A DNA stretch of 64,000 nucleotides from Candidatus Adamsella avium. Lineage in GTDB: Bacteria; Cyanobacteriota; Vampirovibrionia; Gastranaerophilales; CAJFVJ01. The notes beneath the pieces were generated by a model. It was not told where the DNA came from. It worked only from the letters and a program-made list of their open reading frames with translations, and made no database searches. The first letter of the stretch is position 1. Each line of letters begins with the position of its first letter. The translations under genes were made by a program, and so were the position numbers. This document shows positions 45,423 through 55,700 of the stretch, one piece after another. The stretch is taken from NCBI GenBank assembly GCA_904420445.1, contig CAJFVJ010000003.1, positions 551,900 through 615,899 of the forward strand, written 5' to 3'.

Positions 45423-46283
45423 GTGGGTATAAAAAAACTTTTATCAATCGTCTTGATATTTTCGATTTATCTAGCTGCAAGTTTTGCAAATGCTCAGGAA
45501 ACACAAACTTTTGCCGTTGTAACAGTTGATGCAAAAACACCTGGGTCTACAGGCTCGATTTATACACGTGCAATCAATATGGTGAGCGCTGATATAACCA
45601 ATAAAATAAACTCTCAAAAAAACACTATGGCTCTAGATGATGCCCTCATCAAAAAGACAGTAAAATATGCTGATTTAACATATGACTATGAAACAACTCT
45701 CAAAGAATACAAAATCAACTACAGCGTAAACTATGAACGCCTTGAGAGAATTGCAAAAGCCCTGAATGCCGACAAAATTATATTCGTAACCGGCGGCTTT
45801 GATGTCAGACAATATCTTCTGAGGATGAATCACCCTATTTTGACAACCCTCGAGCTTTCTGACGCTGCAGTCATAAAACCTTCATACAAATTTCAGGTTT
45901 TTATCGCAATGATTGACCCCTACCAGAAGATTGTACTCTGGACTGATTCATATGAAAAATACCTCCCTGCAAGCAGCTTTGATTATCCTTCAAGCGACTT
46001 TGCTGAAAATATTGTGCCTATCGCAGAAGTCAAAAAATTCTCAGAAGAAGTATCAAAAGAAGTCGCCTCAAAAGCTGTCTTTTTCAGAGCAGCAGACCAA
46101 ACAGTCACATCAGAAGAAAATAATAACTCAACCTCTACAATGATTGATGTTGTGAAAAAAGATAACCTCAAGGATGAAATTACGACCAAGGACGGTCACT
46201 CTTATTCAACACAAACACTTCCTGAATCAATCAGAAACAGAAAAATAAACGAATACAAAAACTGGATGAAAAATAAATTCTAA
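45423..46283 (+). CDS. Secreted protein of unknown function
   Basis: A 286-residue protein starting at GTG, with ATAGGATT close upstream. An N-terminal signal peptide is clear (LLSIVLIFSIYLAASFANA). The mature part is mixed alpha/beta, has KALNADKIIFVTGGFDVRQY and FIAMIDPYQKIVLWTDSY, and resembles small periplasmic binding domains. No named domain recognised. The C-terminus is Lys/Asn-rich. Confidence 0.75.
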   Translation: MGIKKLLSIVLIFSIYLAASFANAQETQTFAVVTVDAKTPGSTGSIYTRAINMVSADITNKINSQKNTMALDDALIKKTVKYADLTYDYETTLKEYKINYSVNYERLERIAKALNADKIIFVTGGFDVRQYLLRMNHPILTTLELSDAAVIKPSYKFQVFIAMIDPYQKIVLWTDSYEKYLPASSFDYPSSDFAENIVPIAEVKKFSEEVSKEVASKAVFFRAADQTVTSEENNNSTSTMIDVVKKDNLKDEITTKDGHSYSTQTLPESIRNRKINEYKNWMKNKF

Positions 46284-46286
46284 AGA

Positions 46287-47447
46287 TTATGAACCACTCT
46301 GCTGAGAATTTGCAGTTCCCTGAAGAGAACGTTCTCTCAAACTTCTGAAGAATTTGGATATTCTGCTGTATTTTTCATAATAAGTATCAGGGTCATTCTT
46401 TGCTGCAAGAATGGTGTTCTGGACTTTTACAAATACAGCAACGCAAGAGGGGTCAAACTGAGAGCCGGAACATTTCTGAATTTCTCCAAGAGCAACCTCA
46501 TGAGGCAGACCTTTTCGATAAGACCTGTCTGATGTCATTGCGTCATAAGTATCTGCTATCGCAACTATACGTGCACTGAACGGAATTTGCTCGCCTTTGA
46601 AATGATAAGGATAACCTCTTCCATCCCAGCGTTCATGGTGACAAGCGAGCCACTGAGCAATGGAATTCAGCTTCTTTATATCTTTCAGAATTATCTTACC
46701 CTGCTCAGGGTGAGTTTTGATAACTTCAAATTCTTCCTCTGTCAACCTTCCCGGTTTGTTTAATATACTGTCAGGAATGCCTATTTTCCCTATATCATGA
46801 AGAAGTCCCATCGTTTCTATAAGTTCTTGACCTTCTTCTCCTATTCCCATTGCCTCTGCCATAATAAGAGAATACAACGTTACACGCAGAGAATGCCCGT
46901 GAGTGTAAGCATCCCGAGCATCAAGAGCTGCAGAAATACTTTTTATGGTTGTATAAAATAAATCTTTCACACTATCAACCAGAAGATGATTATTTGCTGA
47001 TAGCTCATAAGTTTCAATCCCGTTTTTGATAATCAGCTTTAATGCATCAGGCTCAAATGGCTTGACTATATACTGAAACAGATTACACTTATTAACGGCG
47101 TCAGTAACAATCTCCAAATCAGAGTGTCCCGTCAATAACATATTGACAATCTCGGGTCTTGTTTTTGCTGCCTGCTCCAAAAACTCTGTTCCTGTCATCA
47201 CAGGCATTTTGTAGTCACTGATAATCAAAGAGATTTCTTCCGCTTTTTCTTTGACAACATTCAGTGCCTCAACGCCGCTTGTCGCCGTCAAAATATTATA
47301 ATCTTTACGCAAGGTCCTCCGAAGAAGCTGGAGGTTATCATCTTCATCATCAACAATCAATACTGTATGTTTTTTATGACTTTGTTTTTCGACAACAATT
47401 TTATAAAAATTATCGATATATTCTTTCTCGAACTTATCTATAGTCAT
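46287..47447 (-). CDS. Response regulator with HD-GYP c-di-GMP phosphodiesterase domain (RpfG-like)
   Basis: A 386-residue two-component response regulator. Receiver domain 28-145 with phospho-acceptor Asp78 (LIISDYKMP). The HD-GYP domain is complete: HGHSLRVTLYS, LLHDIGKIGIP (His217, Asp218), and HHERWDGRGYP (270-280). These are the metal ligands and GYP signature, so it should hydrolyse cyclic di-GMP. No histidine kinase gene is adjacent. It contrasts with the degenerate HD-GYP protein at 57969. Confidence 0.94.
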   Translation of the reverse strand: MTIDKFEKEYIDNFYKIVVEKQSHKKHTVLIVDDEDDNLQLLRRTLRKDYNILTATSGVEALNVVKEKAEEISLIISDYKMPVMTGTEFLEQAAKTRPEIVNMLLTGHSDLEIVTDAVNKCNLFQYIVKPFEPDALKLIIKNGIETYELSANNHLLVDSVKDLFYTTIKSISAALDARDAYTHGHSLRVTLYSLIMAEAMGIGEEGQELIETMGLLHDIGKIGIPDSILNKPGRLTEEEFEVIKTHPEQGKIILKDIKKLNSIAQWLACHHERWDGRGYPYHFKGEQIPFSARIVAIADTYDAMTSDRSYRKGLPHEVALGEIQKCSGSQFDPSCVAVFVKVQNTILAAKNDPDTYYEKYSRISKFFRSLRERSLQGTANSQQSGS

Positions 47448-47601
47448 ATTAACAAATTACCCGATAAAAAATCCATGTTAATCTAATTTTATAATATTTT
47501 GTACCAAATTCAAATAATGGAAACAGAGGAATTAGAATAATCCAATTCTGTTATATGCTTGCTTCTTTAGTTTTAAATTTTTATGGTACAATCAATGTGT
47601 T

Positions 47602-47675
47602 GTGCCCATAGCTCAGTCGGATAGAGCGACAGTCTCCGAAGCTGTAGGCCGGCGGTTCAAATCCGCCTGGGCACA
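47602..47675 (+). tRNA. tRNA-Arg (CCG)
   Basis: A 74-base tRNA with acceptor stem GTGCCCA / TGGGCAC and discriminator A. D-arm TAGCTCAGTCGGATAGAGC; anticodon loop CTCCGAA gives CCG; T-loop GTTCAAAT. CCA is not encoded. A GGAA-tetraloop hairpin and T-run follow directly. Confidence 0.96.
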
Positions 47676-47682
47676 TTTTTTG

Positions 47683-47707
47683 TTGCCGGAAGGCAATATT
47701 TTTTTTA
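47683..47707 (+). terminator. Terminator of tRNA-Arg
   Basis: Short stem TTGCC-GGAA-GGCAA followed by TATTTTTTTT just after tRNA-Arg. Confidence 0.75.
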
Positions 47708-47732
47708 CCCTCCGGAAACAAAAAATTTTCTG

Positions 47733-48026
47733 TTAATTATTATTTTCCTGTTCTTTTGATGCGAGCAGTTCTTTTTTGCTGCAGTTAACAACGTTCTGCA
47801 CCTTGCCAAGCAGCTCATCGCCCTTTTTCTGAATATCATCCATTATAACATTCGCTTTTGAATGAATTTCGTTTACCGAGTCTTCTATTTTGGCTTTTGT
47901 TTGTTGAGATTTTTCGGCAATCAGCTCTCTGGTTTCTTTGCCTGATGACGGTGCAAGCAATATACCTGCTATTGCGCCCAAAAGTCCTCCGGCAATAAAC
48001 CCTGCGAGGAATTTATCAGATGACAT
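47733..48026 (-). CDS. YtxH-domain membrane protein
   Basis: A 97-residue protein with the N-terminal membrane segment GFIAGGLLGAIAGILLAPSSGKETR, the hallmark of the YtxH/GvpP-like stress family, followed by a helical tail (KTKAKIEDSVNEIHSKANVI). Last of a four-gene minus-strand cluster; a homologue is three genes upstream. Confidence 0.85.
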   Translation of the reverse strand: MSSDKFLAGFIAGGLLGAIAGILLAPSSGKETRELIAEKSQQTKAKIEDSVNEIHSKANVIMDDIQKKGDELLGKVQNVVNCSKKELLASKEQENNN

Positions 48027-48037
48027 GTTCTACCTCC

Positions 48038-48400
48038 TTATTTATCTTTTTTAAACAACTTCAATCCCTGTGAAATGCCTTTCAAAACATTCAGTTTCAA
48101 TTTCAGAAATGTTTCTGAAATAGGATCTATCACAGATGCTATATTATTTTTCAAAACTTCTACTTTTTCATCCGCTGATGTAGCTACTGCGTTTATATTT
48201 TTTAGGGCAGTCTGCAACTCGACAATCGTAGGTTCCAATTCTTCATTCAATATGATAACCGTCTTCTGAGCTGCCTGCGTAAGATGAGATAATTCAATAA
48301 GAAGTTTTATCAAAAATACCGCCACAATAGTTATTATTATCAAAGATGCGCCGACAAACACAGTGATAGCCTGGTGCATCTGCATTGCTGTATCAATCAT
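48038..48400 (-). CDS. DUF948-like membrane protein
   Basis: A 120-residue protein with one membrane helix (VFVGASLIIITIVAVFLIKLLIEL) and a long coiled coil (KNINAVATSADEKVEVLKNNI). The layout and position next to YtxH genes match DUF948 proteins. Function unknown; probably cell-envelope. Confidence 0.8.
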   Translation of the reverse strand: MIDTAMQMHQAITVFVGASLIIITIVAVFLIKLLIELSHLTQAAQKTVIILNEELEPTIVELQTALKNINAVATSADEKVEVLKNNIASVIDPISETFLKLKLNVLKGISQGLKLFKKDK

Positions 48401-48409
48401 TTTATTCTC

Positions 48410-48721
48410 CTAAATTTCATAACCGTCACAGGCGTCTTCTTTTTTCTTCGCCTCTGCCATTTTATTTTGTTTTATAACTTCATTTATCTGCTCTATCTGT
48501 CCTTCTATTGAAAGTTTTATTCTCTCAAGAACATCAAGAGTTGATTTCTTTGCATTGGATAAATCCTCAGGCATCCTGTCAATAACTTTATCCGCTGCAT
48601 CTTTAACTTTTTGACGGGTTTCTTCTCCTGATGCGGGAGCAAGCAAAACTCCAGCAACAGCGCCCACAAACGCCCCGAAAATTATTCCTAAGGCAAATGA
48701 AGCATTATTTTCGTTTGACAT
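48410..48721 (-). CDS. YtxH-domain membrane protein
   Basis: A 103-residue homologue of the 47733 protein, with LGIIFGAFVGAVAGVLLAPASGEETR and a helical tail with a C-terminal acidic end. GGAGG precedes the start. Upstream neighbour of the DUF948 gene. Paralogue pairs of YtxH around DUF948 are common in envelope-stress clusters. Confidence 0.85.
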   Translation of the reverse strand: MSNENNASFALGIIFGAFVGAVAGVLLAPASGEETRQKVKDAADKVIDRMPEDLSNAKKSTLDVLERIKLSIEGQIEQINEVIKQNKMAEAKKKEDACDGYEI

Positions 48722-48752
48722 ATGTTTTCCTCCATTTATTGATTCTTAGCCT

Positions 48753-49160
48753 TTATCTGTGCCGTATTGCGAATTTGGGTCTGAGTATAAACGCCGCAAG
48801 AGCCACAAAAAGTTTACTTTTATTTTTCCACAAATCACCGGAAATCAAACTTATTGCTCTAAAGATTTTACCCTTCGGCAACACCTGCGGAACAAGAATA
48901 TTGAACATCAGACCAAAAAACATCTTGAAAAGAAAATCCATATCGGAATTTTTGATTGTAAACTTCTTCTCCAACTCTTCGTTGAAATTCGCAAGTTTCA
49001 ACCTCGCCTTCTTCATATGATAAATCCACTTATGCTGAAAGCGGTTTACTCTTATTGTTAACTCTTTTATTTCTGATATCCATTTGTTGATTATCAACAC
49101 AAGAAAAGCAAACAGAATTATTTCCAAAATAGTTGCTATAAGTATTATATTTATTAACAT
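48753..49160 (-). CDS. Hypothetical membrane protein of the YtxH cluster
   Basis: A 135-residue protein with an N-terminal membrane helix (IILIATILEIILFAFLVLII), a basic central helix and a hydrophobic C-terminal half (MFFGLMFNILVPQVLP). First gene of the cluster. No named domain; its membrane type and context suggest envelope function. Confidence 0.65.
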   Translation of the reverse strand: MLINIILIATILEIILFAFLVLIINKWISEIKELTIRVNRFQHKWIYHMKKARLKLANFNEELEKKFTIKNSDMDFLFKMFFGLMFNILVPQVLPKGKIFRAISLISGDLWKNKSKLFVALAAFILRPKFAIRHR

Positions 49161-49248
49161 GTAACCTATTCCTATTATTTAATTTATTTATTATAATCGA
49201 TTTGTATAATAAAATAAATGCTATAAACAGACTATTAGGTTTAACTAA

Positions 49249-50607
49249 ATGAATTTGAGAAACGAACTCGCTCTGAGTGTCGCAAAATTATCCAAAATAA
49301 CCGTAAAAACACTCCGCCTTGGCAACGCAACAAGCCTTCCCGGAAAACTTGCGCTCAAAATATCTCCGAATATACTCTCCTGCTTTACTAAACAGGTAAA
49401 AAAAGAAATCATTACGGTAACAGGCACAAACGGTAAAACAAGCACCTGCGGGCTCCTAGCTTCTATCCTGAGAGCTGATGAAAGAAAAATCATACACAAC
49501 TCAAAAGGCGCTAATATGCTCACAGGCATCACCTCTGCACTGATAGACAACTCATCAATGAACTTCAAAATCAATGCTGATAACTTCCTCTTTGAAATGG
49601 ATGAAGCATATTTTGCCAAAGCCGTCGATTTCTTCTCCCCTGATTTGATTCTTGTCACAAACCTCTTCAGAGATCAACTCGACAGGTACGGCGAACTTGA
49701 TACAACCGCAAAAAAAATCCAGTCGGCAATTGACAAAAGCAAACACCCGACAGTAATCCTCAACGCTGATGACCCGGGCGTCGCCTCTCTTCAAAACAAC
49801 CACGGCAAAAAAATCTTCTACGGTTTCGAAAACATAATCTTCGACTTCGACCAGACAAAAGAAACAAGCGTGGCAGAAATATCTTACTGTACCTGCGGAG
49901 AAAAATATGCATACGAAAAAGTGTTCTATGCTCATCAGGGGCACTATTTTTGCGAGTCTTGCGGAAACAAAAGACCGGCGCCGCAGATTTGTGCAAATGC
50001 TCAAATTTCAAGAGATAAATCACTTCTAACCATCAAATATCAAAATCAAGAATTTGTTTTCAACGTTAATATCCCGGGATTATACAACGCTTATAACGCC
50101 CTTGGAGCTATAGCAGCCGCACTTATTCTCAAAATCCCTCCTCAAACTATACAGGAAGGATTGAACAACTTCAAAACGGAATTCGGAAGAAGCGAAAAAA
50201 TTATAATCAATGACAAAAACATCCTGATACAGCTGATAAAAAACCCCGTCGGAGCAACGGAAGTCCTCAAAAATATCGATACAACAAAAGAAGAAAATAC
50301 CCTTCTCATAATAATCAACGATAACTATGCAGACGGACGTGATGTTTCCTGGCTATGGGATGCAAAATTTGAACTGCTGAAAGATTTCAGAGGGAAAATC
50401 ATCATATCAGGCATAAGAGCCTCTGATATGGCAGTAAGACTAAAATATGCGGGAGTTGATATGACAAAAGCAGAAATAGTTCCTGATATAAAAAACGCTT
50501 TCAAAAAAAGCATCGATATCACTCCAAAAAATGCTATATTAAACATAATCCCAACATACACAGCGCTACTTGAACTGGACAAAATGAAGCATAATTTCTT
50601 GAACTGA
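49249..50607 (+). CDS. murT: MurT-like Mur ligase (lipid II isoglutaminyl synthase subunit)
   Basis: Amidates lipid II D-Glu to D-isoGln together with the glutaminase GatD. The 452-residue protein has the Mur ligase P-loop TGTNGKTS at 58-65, the central ATPase domain, a MurT-specific zinc ribbon with Cys214, Cys216, Cys235 and Cys238 (TCGEKYAY ... CESCGNKRP), and a C-terminal DUF1727-like domain (NDNYADGRDVSWLWDAKFE). GatD is not found adjacent, while many genomes keep it next door. Confidence 0.9.
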   Translation: MNLRNELALSVAKLSKITVKTLRLGNATSLPGKLALKISPNILSCFTKQVKKEIITVTGTNGKTSTCGLLASILRADERKIIHNSKGANMLTGITSALIDNSSMNFKINADNFLFEMDEAYFAKAVDFFSPDLILVTNLFRDQLDRYGELDTTAKKIQSAIDKSKHPTVILNADDPGVASLQNNHGKKIFYGFENIIFDFDQTKETSVAEISYCTCGEKYAYEKVFYAHQGHYFCESCGNKRPAPQICANAQISRDKSLLTIKYQNQEFVFNVNIPGLYNAYNALGAIAAALILKIPPQTIQEGLNNFKTEFGRSEKIIINDKNILIQLIKNPVGATEVLKNIDTTKEENTLLIIINDNYADGRDVSWLWDAKFELLKDFRGKIIISGIRASDMAVRLKYAGVDMTKAEIVPDIKNAFKKSIDITPKNAILNIIPTYTALLELDKMKHNFLN

Positions 50608-50698
50608 ACTCTGCTTCATCAGACTTAGCCCTATTGTAATTATTTTTTTGTTTAAACTATAATAATATTTGCGTTAGAAAAATCTTAGAGGAAGAAAA

Positions 50699-52747
50699 GT
50701 GTCAAAGTATTTACTTGAAATCGGAGTGGAAGAACTCCCCTACAAATTTATCCCCTCAGCTATGGATCAGCTGAGAGAACTCTTTGAAAAATTGTTTAAT
50801 GACCACAATGTCAAATACGGAAAAATAAACACCTACTCGACTCCTCGAAGATTAACTGTCATAATTGACGAACTTCAACCGACTCAGCCTGATGTAAAAA
50901 AAGTAATCAAAGGACCTCCTGCCAAAATTGCTTTTGACGAAAAAGGAAACCTCACAAAAGCAGGCGAAGGCTTCTGTCAGAAACAGGGCTTATCACAAAA
51001 AGACGTCTACAAAGAAATGGTAGGGGATGTCGAATATCTCTTTGCAAATATCGAACAAAAAGGCGAAAAAACAACTGATATCCTCAAAAATAATGTAGCC
51101 TCCCTTATTTTGAAACTCCAGGGTTCGCATTTTATGAGATGGGGCGCCTTCAACTCAAAATTCTCACGCCCTATCAGATGGATGGTGTCTTTGTTTGATA
51201 ATGAAGAAGTTAAAATTAAAATAGAAAATATCGAATCTTCAAGAATATCAAGAACTCACAGATTTGCTCAAAAAAAAGAAATTGAAATAACTTCTATCGA
51301 CAGATATTTTGACGACTTATACGAACAAAACGTTATCGCTGATGATAAAAAAAGAAGAGAAAAAATTGTCGAACTCCTCGAAAAAACAGCAGAAAAAGCA
51401 AATGCCACAATCAAACACGACGATGAACTTCTCCTCGAAGTTACAAATATCGTTGAGTGGCCCAACCCCGTTCTGTGCGATTTCGACCCGAAATATCTTG
51501 CAATCCCTGATATAGTTACAACTACCGTTATGAAATCTCATCAGAGATATTTCCCTCTCTATTCAAAAGACGGCAAATTGCTGAACTCTTATATCACGGT
51601 TGCAAACTACATCGGAGATAACTTCGACAACATCAAAGCAGGCAACCAGAGAGTCCTCAAAGCCCGTCTTGACGACGGCATCTTCTTCTACAACGAAGAC
51701 ATCAAAGTCCCGCTCAAAGACCGTGTAGAAGACCTCAAAGGAATTACCTTCCAGAAAAATCTCGGTTCTATGTATGAAAAAACTCAAAGAATAGTAGAAC
51801 TCTCTTCTTTGATAGCTGATGAGATGAACTTATCAAACCAACAAAAAGAAGACATAAAAACAGCAGCCACCCTCTGCAAAGTTGACCTCTTAACAAACCT
51901 CGTAAGAGAATTCACCGAACTGCAAGGATTCATCGGAAGCGACTACGCAAAACAAACAGAAAACGAAACTGTCTCTGAAGCAATCAAAGAACACTACTTC
52001 CCTATATCTTCAGATGCAGAAGTTGCAAAAACAATCGAAGGACAAATAATCGGAATAGCAGATAAACTCGATACCGTAGCAGCTATGTTTGCAATAGGCA
52101 AAAAACCGACGGGTTCTGCTGACCCGCTTGGCATCAGAAGAGCAGTAATCGGAATTATTTCAACAGTTATCAAAAACAAAACTCAAATTGACCTCACAAA
52201 ATTTATATCAAAATCTCTCGATTTGCTTCCATTAAAAGTCTTTGAAAAAGAAAAATTCATATCCGAAATAGAAGAATTCTTTATCCAAAGATTGAGAATA
52301 ATGTTCTCTCAAAAATATCAATATGACATCGTAGAAGCAGCCATCTCAAACAAAAATCCGCTCAAAGACCTGAGCAACTTCGAAGCACGCCTCGATATAA
52401 TCTCAGAGATGAGCAAACAGAGCGGCTTTGCAAAATTTATCGAAGCTTCAAACAGAATCATCCGTATCACAAAAGACGAACAATCAGGAATTATCGACGA
52501 AAAACTGTTTGCATATGAAGAAGAAAAAACTCTCCATAACAAAGCCTGTGCTATTGATGAAAAAACTCTGCCTCTGAAAGATTTGAGCAGAAAACTCAAC
52601 GAACTTGTTCCTTACATCGAAAAATACTTCGAAAAAGTTCTTGTTATGGACGAAAATCTCTCCGTAAGAAAAAACAGACTCTCTATGTTAAGTTCTGTCA
52701 GGGATAAATTCCTTACGCTGGCTGATTTTAGCAAAATAGTTTTATAA
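50699..52747 (+). CDS. glyS: Glycyl-tRNA synthetase beta subunit
   Basis: Charges tRNA-Gly together with GlyQ. Starts at GTG with AGAGGAAG upstream; 682 residues, near the normal 690. Motifs: LLEIGVEELP at the N-terminus, FSRPIRWMVSL, MKSHQRYFPL, QRVLKARLDDGIFFYNED and ADKLDTVAAMFAIGKKPTGSADPLGIRR. The alpha subunit is not in this window. Confidence 0.97.
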   Translation: MSKYLLEIGVEELPYKFIPSAMDQLRELFEKLFNDHNVKYGKINTYSTPRRLTVIIDELQPTQPDVKKVIKGPPAKIAFDEKGNLTKAGEGFCQKQGLSQKDVYKEMVGDVEYLFANIEQKGEKTTDILKNNVASLILKLQGSHFMRWGAFNSKFSRPIRWMVSLFDNEEVKIKIENIESSRISRTHRFAQKKEIEITSIDRYFDDLYEQNVIADDKKRREKIVELLEKTAEKANATIKHDDELLLEVTNIVEWPNPVLCDFDPKYLAIPDIVTTTVMKSHQRYFPLYSKDGKLLNSYITVANYIGDNFDNIKAGNQRVLKARLDDGIFFYNEDIKVPLKDRVEDLKGITFQKNLGSMYEKTQRIVELSSLIADEMNLSNQQKEDIKTAATLCKVDLLTNLVREFTELQGFIGSDYAKQTENETVSEAIKEHYFPISSDAEVAKTIEGQIIGIADKLDTVAAMFAIGKKPTGSADPLGIRRAVIGIISTVIKNKTQIDLTKFISKSLDLLPLKVFEKEKFISEIEEFFIQRLRIMFSQKYQYDIVEAAISNKNPLKDLSNFEARLDIISEMSKQSGFAKFIEASNRIIRITKDEQSGIIDEKLFAYEEEKTLHNKACAIDEKTLPLKDLSRKLNELVPYIEKYFEKVLVMDENLSVRKNRLSMLSSVRDKFLTLADFSKIVL

Positions 52748-52787
52748 AAAACTGCAAAATAACACTATTTCGTATTAAAATATAGTC

Positions 52788-55700
52788 ATGAAACGAGTAC
52801 TCAAATATTTTTTCATAGCTATAACAACGGTATGTATATCATGCCTGATTTTCTACAGCCTGATTCTCCCTAGAATGCTCCCAGGAGAAAAAATGATCTC
52901 TCTTGCAGAAAAAATATTACCTGATGAGTATGATATAAAAACAAAAAACTTCAAACCAAACTTCAGATGGAACCTGTCACTAAGCTTATCAGCAGATGAA
53001 TTTGCTTTGCTAAAAGAAGAAAGACCTATCTTCTCATCAGAAAAACCATCAATAAGAATCTCTCTCATCCCTCTGATTAACAAACAACTTGTCATAAAAA
53101 ACTTTAGCGCAGATAAAATAAAAATATCTCTCGCTTATCCTCAGGATAAAGATATCTTCGCCCTCATCAAAAAAAATAAAACCGAACATAAACGCATAAC
53201 CCTAAAAAAACTCAAAATCAAAAAATACATTCTCTCAGCTTCCGAAGACAACAAAACTTCATCTATTGAAGGCGAAAACCTCTCAATATCAAAATATTTC
53301 TGGTCAGAACACTACAAAATTTCAACATCTGGCAGAATCTTAGCTGATAACAAACAAATATCAAATTTCTATGCAACAGCATCAAAAAACAAAACTGATA
53401 TAACTGTCGATAAAATCGACATGTCAAGAATTATTCCCTACATCAACGATACTCTTCCTTATGACATATCAAACGGCGAAGGAACCCTCGGTATACATTT
53501 TGATATCGAAAAAAACGGCGACTTCAACTTCAAATCACAAATAAACAACCTTTTCATCTATGACAAAAACAAAAAACAACTGCTGAGCATCTACGACACA
53601 CTGCATATTACGGCAAACGGAAATATGAGCTCAAAGCAAATAAAACTAGAAAAACTCAACGCCCAATCAAAAGACTACAACTTCTCTATCTCAGGCAGCG
53701 TCGGAAAAATTGATAAAAAGAAAAAAACTTATAACCTTAGCCTCAACACCCAAAACTCAAAAATCAAAAAACTCCTTGGACTCTTCCCAAAATGGATACC
53801 TGTTAAGAATGACGCCCCGAATCAAATGTTCCTGCATAATATAAAAGGAAGAGTAACCTCAAACCTGATTATATCAGCTGACAACGAGCAGTATCCGAAT
53901 TACTACGGTCAACTCTCAATTGAAAATCTCTCTATTGATAACTTCGGAAACGAAGACTCCATACTCATCCTCAACTTCAATGAAAAAGAACTCAAATTGA
54001 ACGCAGACCTGTTTCAAAAAAAACAGGATATTCATGTAGAAGGCATAATGAGAGTTCTCCCTGAAAAATTTATCGAATTTGATGTAAAAACAAATACGGT
54101 AAAACTGAACGCACTTAGAGCGGTAACAACAACACTATCGGAAATCTTTGGTTTTGCAGCCGGCCCGCTTCCTGATATAACAATGAACGGAACGGGAAGA
54201 GCCTACCTCCACATAAAAAACAAAAACACAGACATAAAAAAAGCCGCCCAACTAAACGGAAAAGTCGAAATCTTATCAGCAACAAACATACGTCACAAAG
54301 ATTTAGCTTTACCTGTTGATACAGCAACGGGAGAAGTTTTCTTCAAAGGGAACAAAATCGAATATGACATCAACGGGGTAATGAAACTCTCTCCCCTTAA
54401 AGTTACCGGATATTCTTCAATCCCCGAAGAAAAAAGCTATCTTACTCTTTCAACAAAATCAACTCCTCTAGACTCAGGTCTTTACCTGATTAACAACAGC
54501 CCTCTGCTCTCAAAAGCAAAAGAAAATCTCAAACTCATCAAACAAGCAAACGGCACAGCTGACTTGACAATATTTTTGACAGGCAAAAACGAAACAGAAT
54601 TCACAGCCTCAGGCAATATGAAAACAAAAAGCGCCTCTGTCCTACTTGATGGATTCAGCAAAGAATTTACAAATATTGCCTCTGACATAAACTTCGATGA
54701 ACAAACAGTAACCTTCAACAACATCACGGCAACAGCAGCGGACTCAAGCTTCACTGCGAACGGAACTATTAAAAATCAACAAATAAACCTTACTCTCAAA
54801 GCTCCAAACCTTGATGCCACCTCAGCTTTTGAACTCATAAAAACAAGCCCTGCCCTCAAAAGCGCAAAAGACTCAATGAAAGACATAAAATCCCTATCAG
54901 GAAAAATGGACTCAACACTCGTCCTCAAAGGATCAATAAACAGCGACAATCTCCTTGATACGGCTGATTTTAATATCCTAAACGGCAACATCATATTCAA
55001 CGACTTCAACGAAAATATCTCACTGACAAAAGGCAATTTGCATATATCAAAAAATAATATGACGATAAACTCTGTAGAAATAACTGTCCTTGGTACAAAA
55101 GGCACAGCCTCAGGAGAAATTGCCACCGAAAATAAACAAAATATACCAAACATAACCGTAACACTTCCATATGCGTCGCATAACGCAATTATCGGACTCA
55201 GAAAAGCTGACTACATCCCGAAAGAAGTCAGACAAATTCTCGCAGACACCCATGGAATACGAGGCAGCGCAAGCGCAAAAGTCAAAATACAAAACACGGA
55301 CTTTGCTCCTGACATAGTTATTACACCAAACAATCTGAGAGTAATCTACAAACCCGCAAATGCTCCCATAAGATTCACCTCGGGAACTCTTCACATAGAT
55401 AAAAACTACAACACAAAATTCAACAACATCTCAGGTTATATGGGCTCCTCAAGATTTCACCTGAGAGGCGGCGCTGACAGTGCAAACAACCTCGATATAA
55501 AATTATTCTCGATTCTTACTCCTCAAGATTTGCAAAACCATCTGAATAAAATGCTGAAATCGCCACTCGCTCTCAAAAAAAATGCTCCTGTTTCGGCTGA
55601 CTTCAAAGGGAATTACCAAAACTGGCATTTGATAGGCGAAATGATTCTCAACGAAGGAAATACAATATCGTATAAAGATACAAGCATAGAAGCGCCCAAA

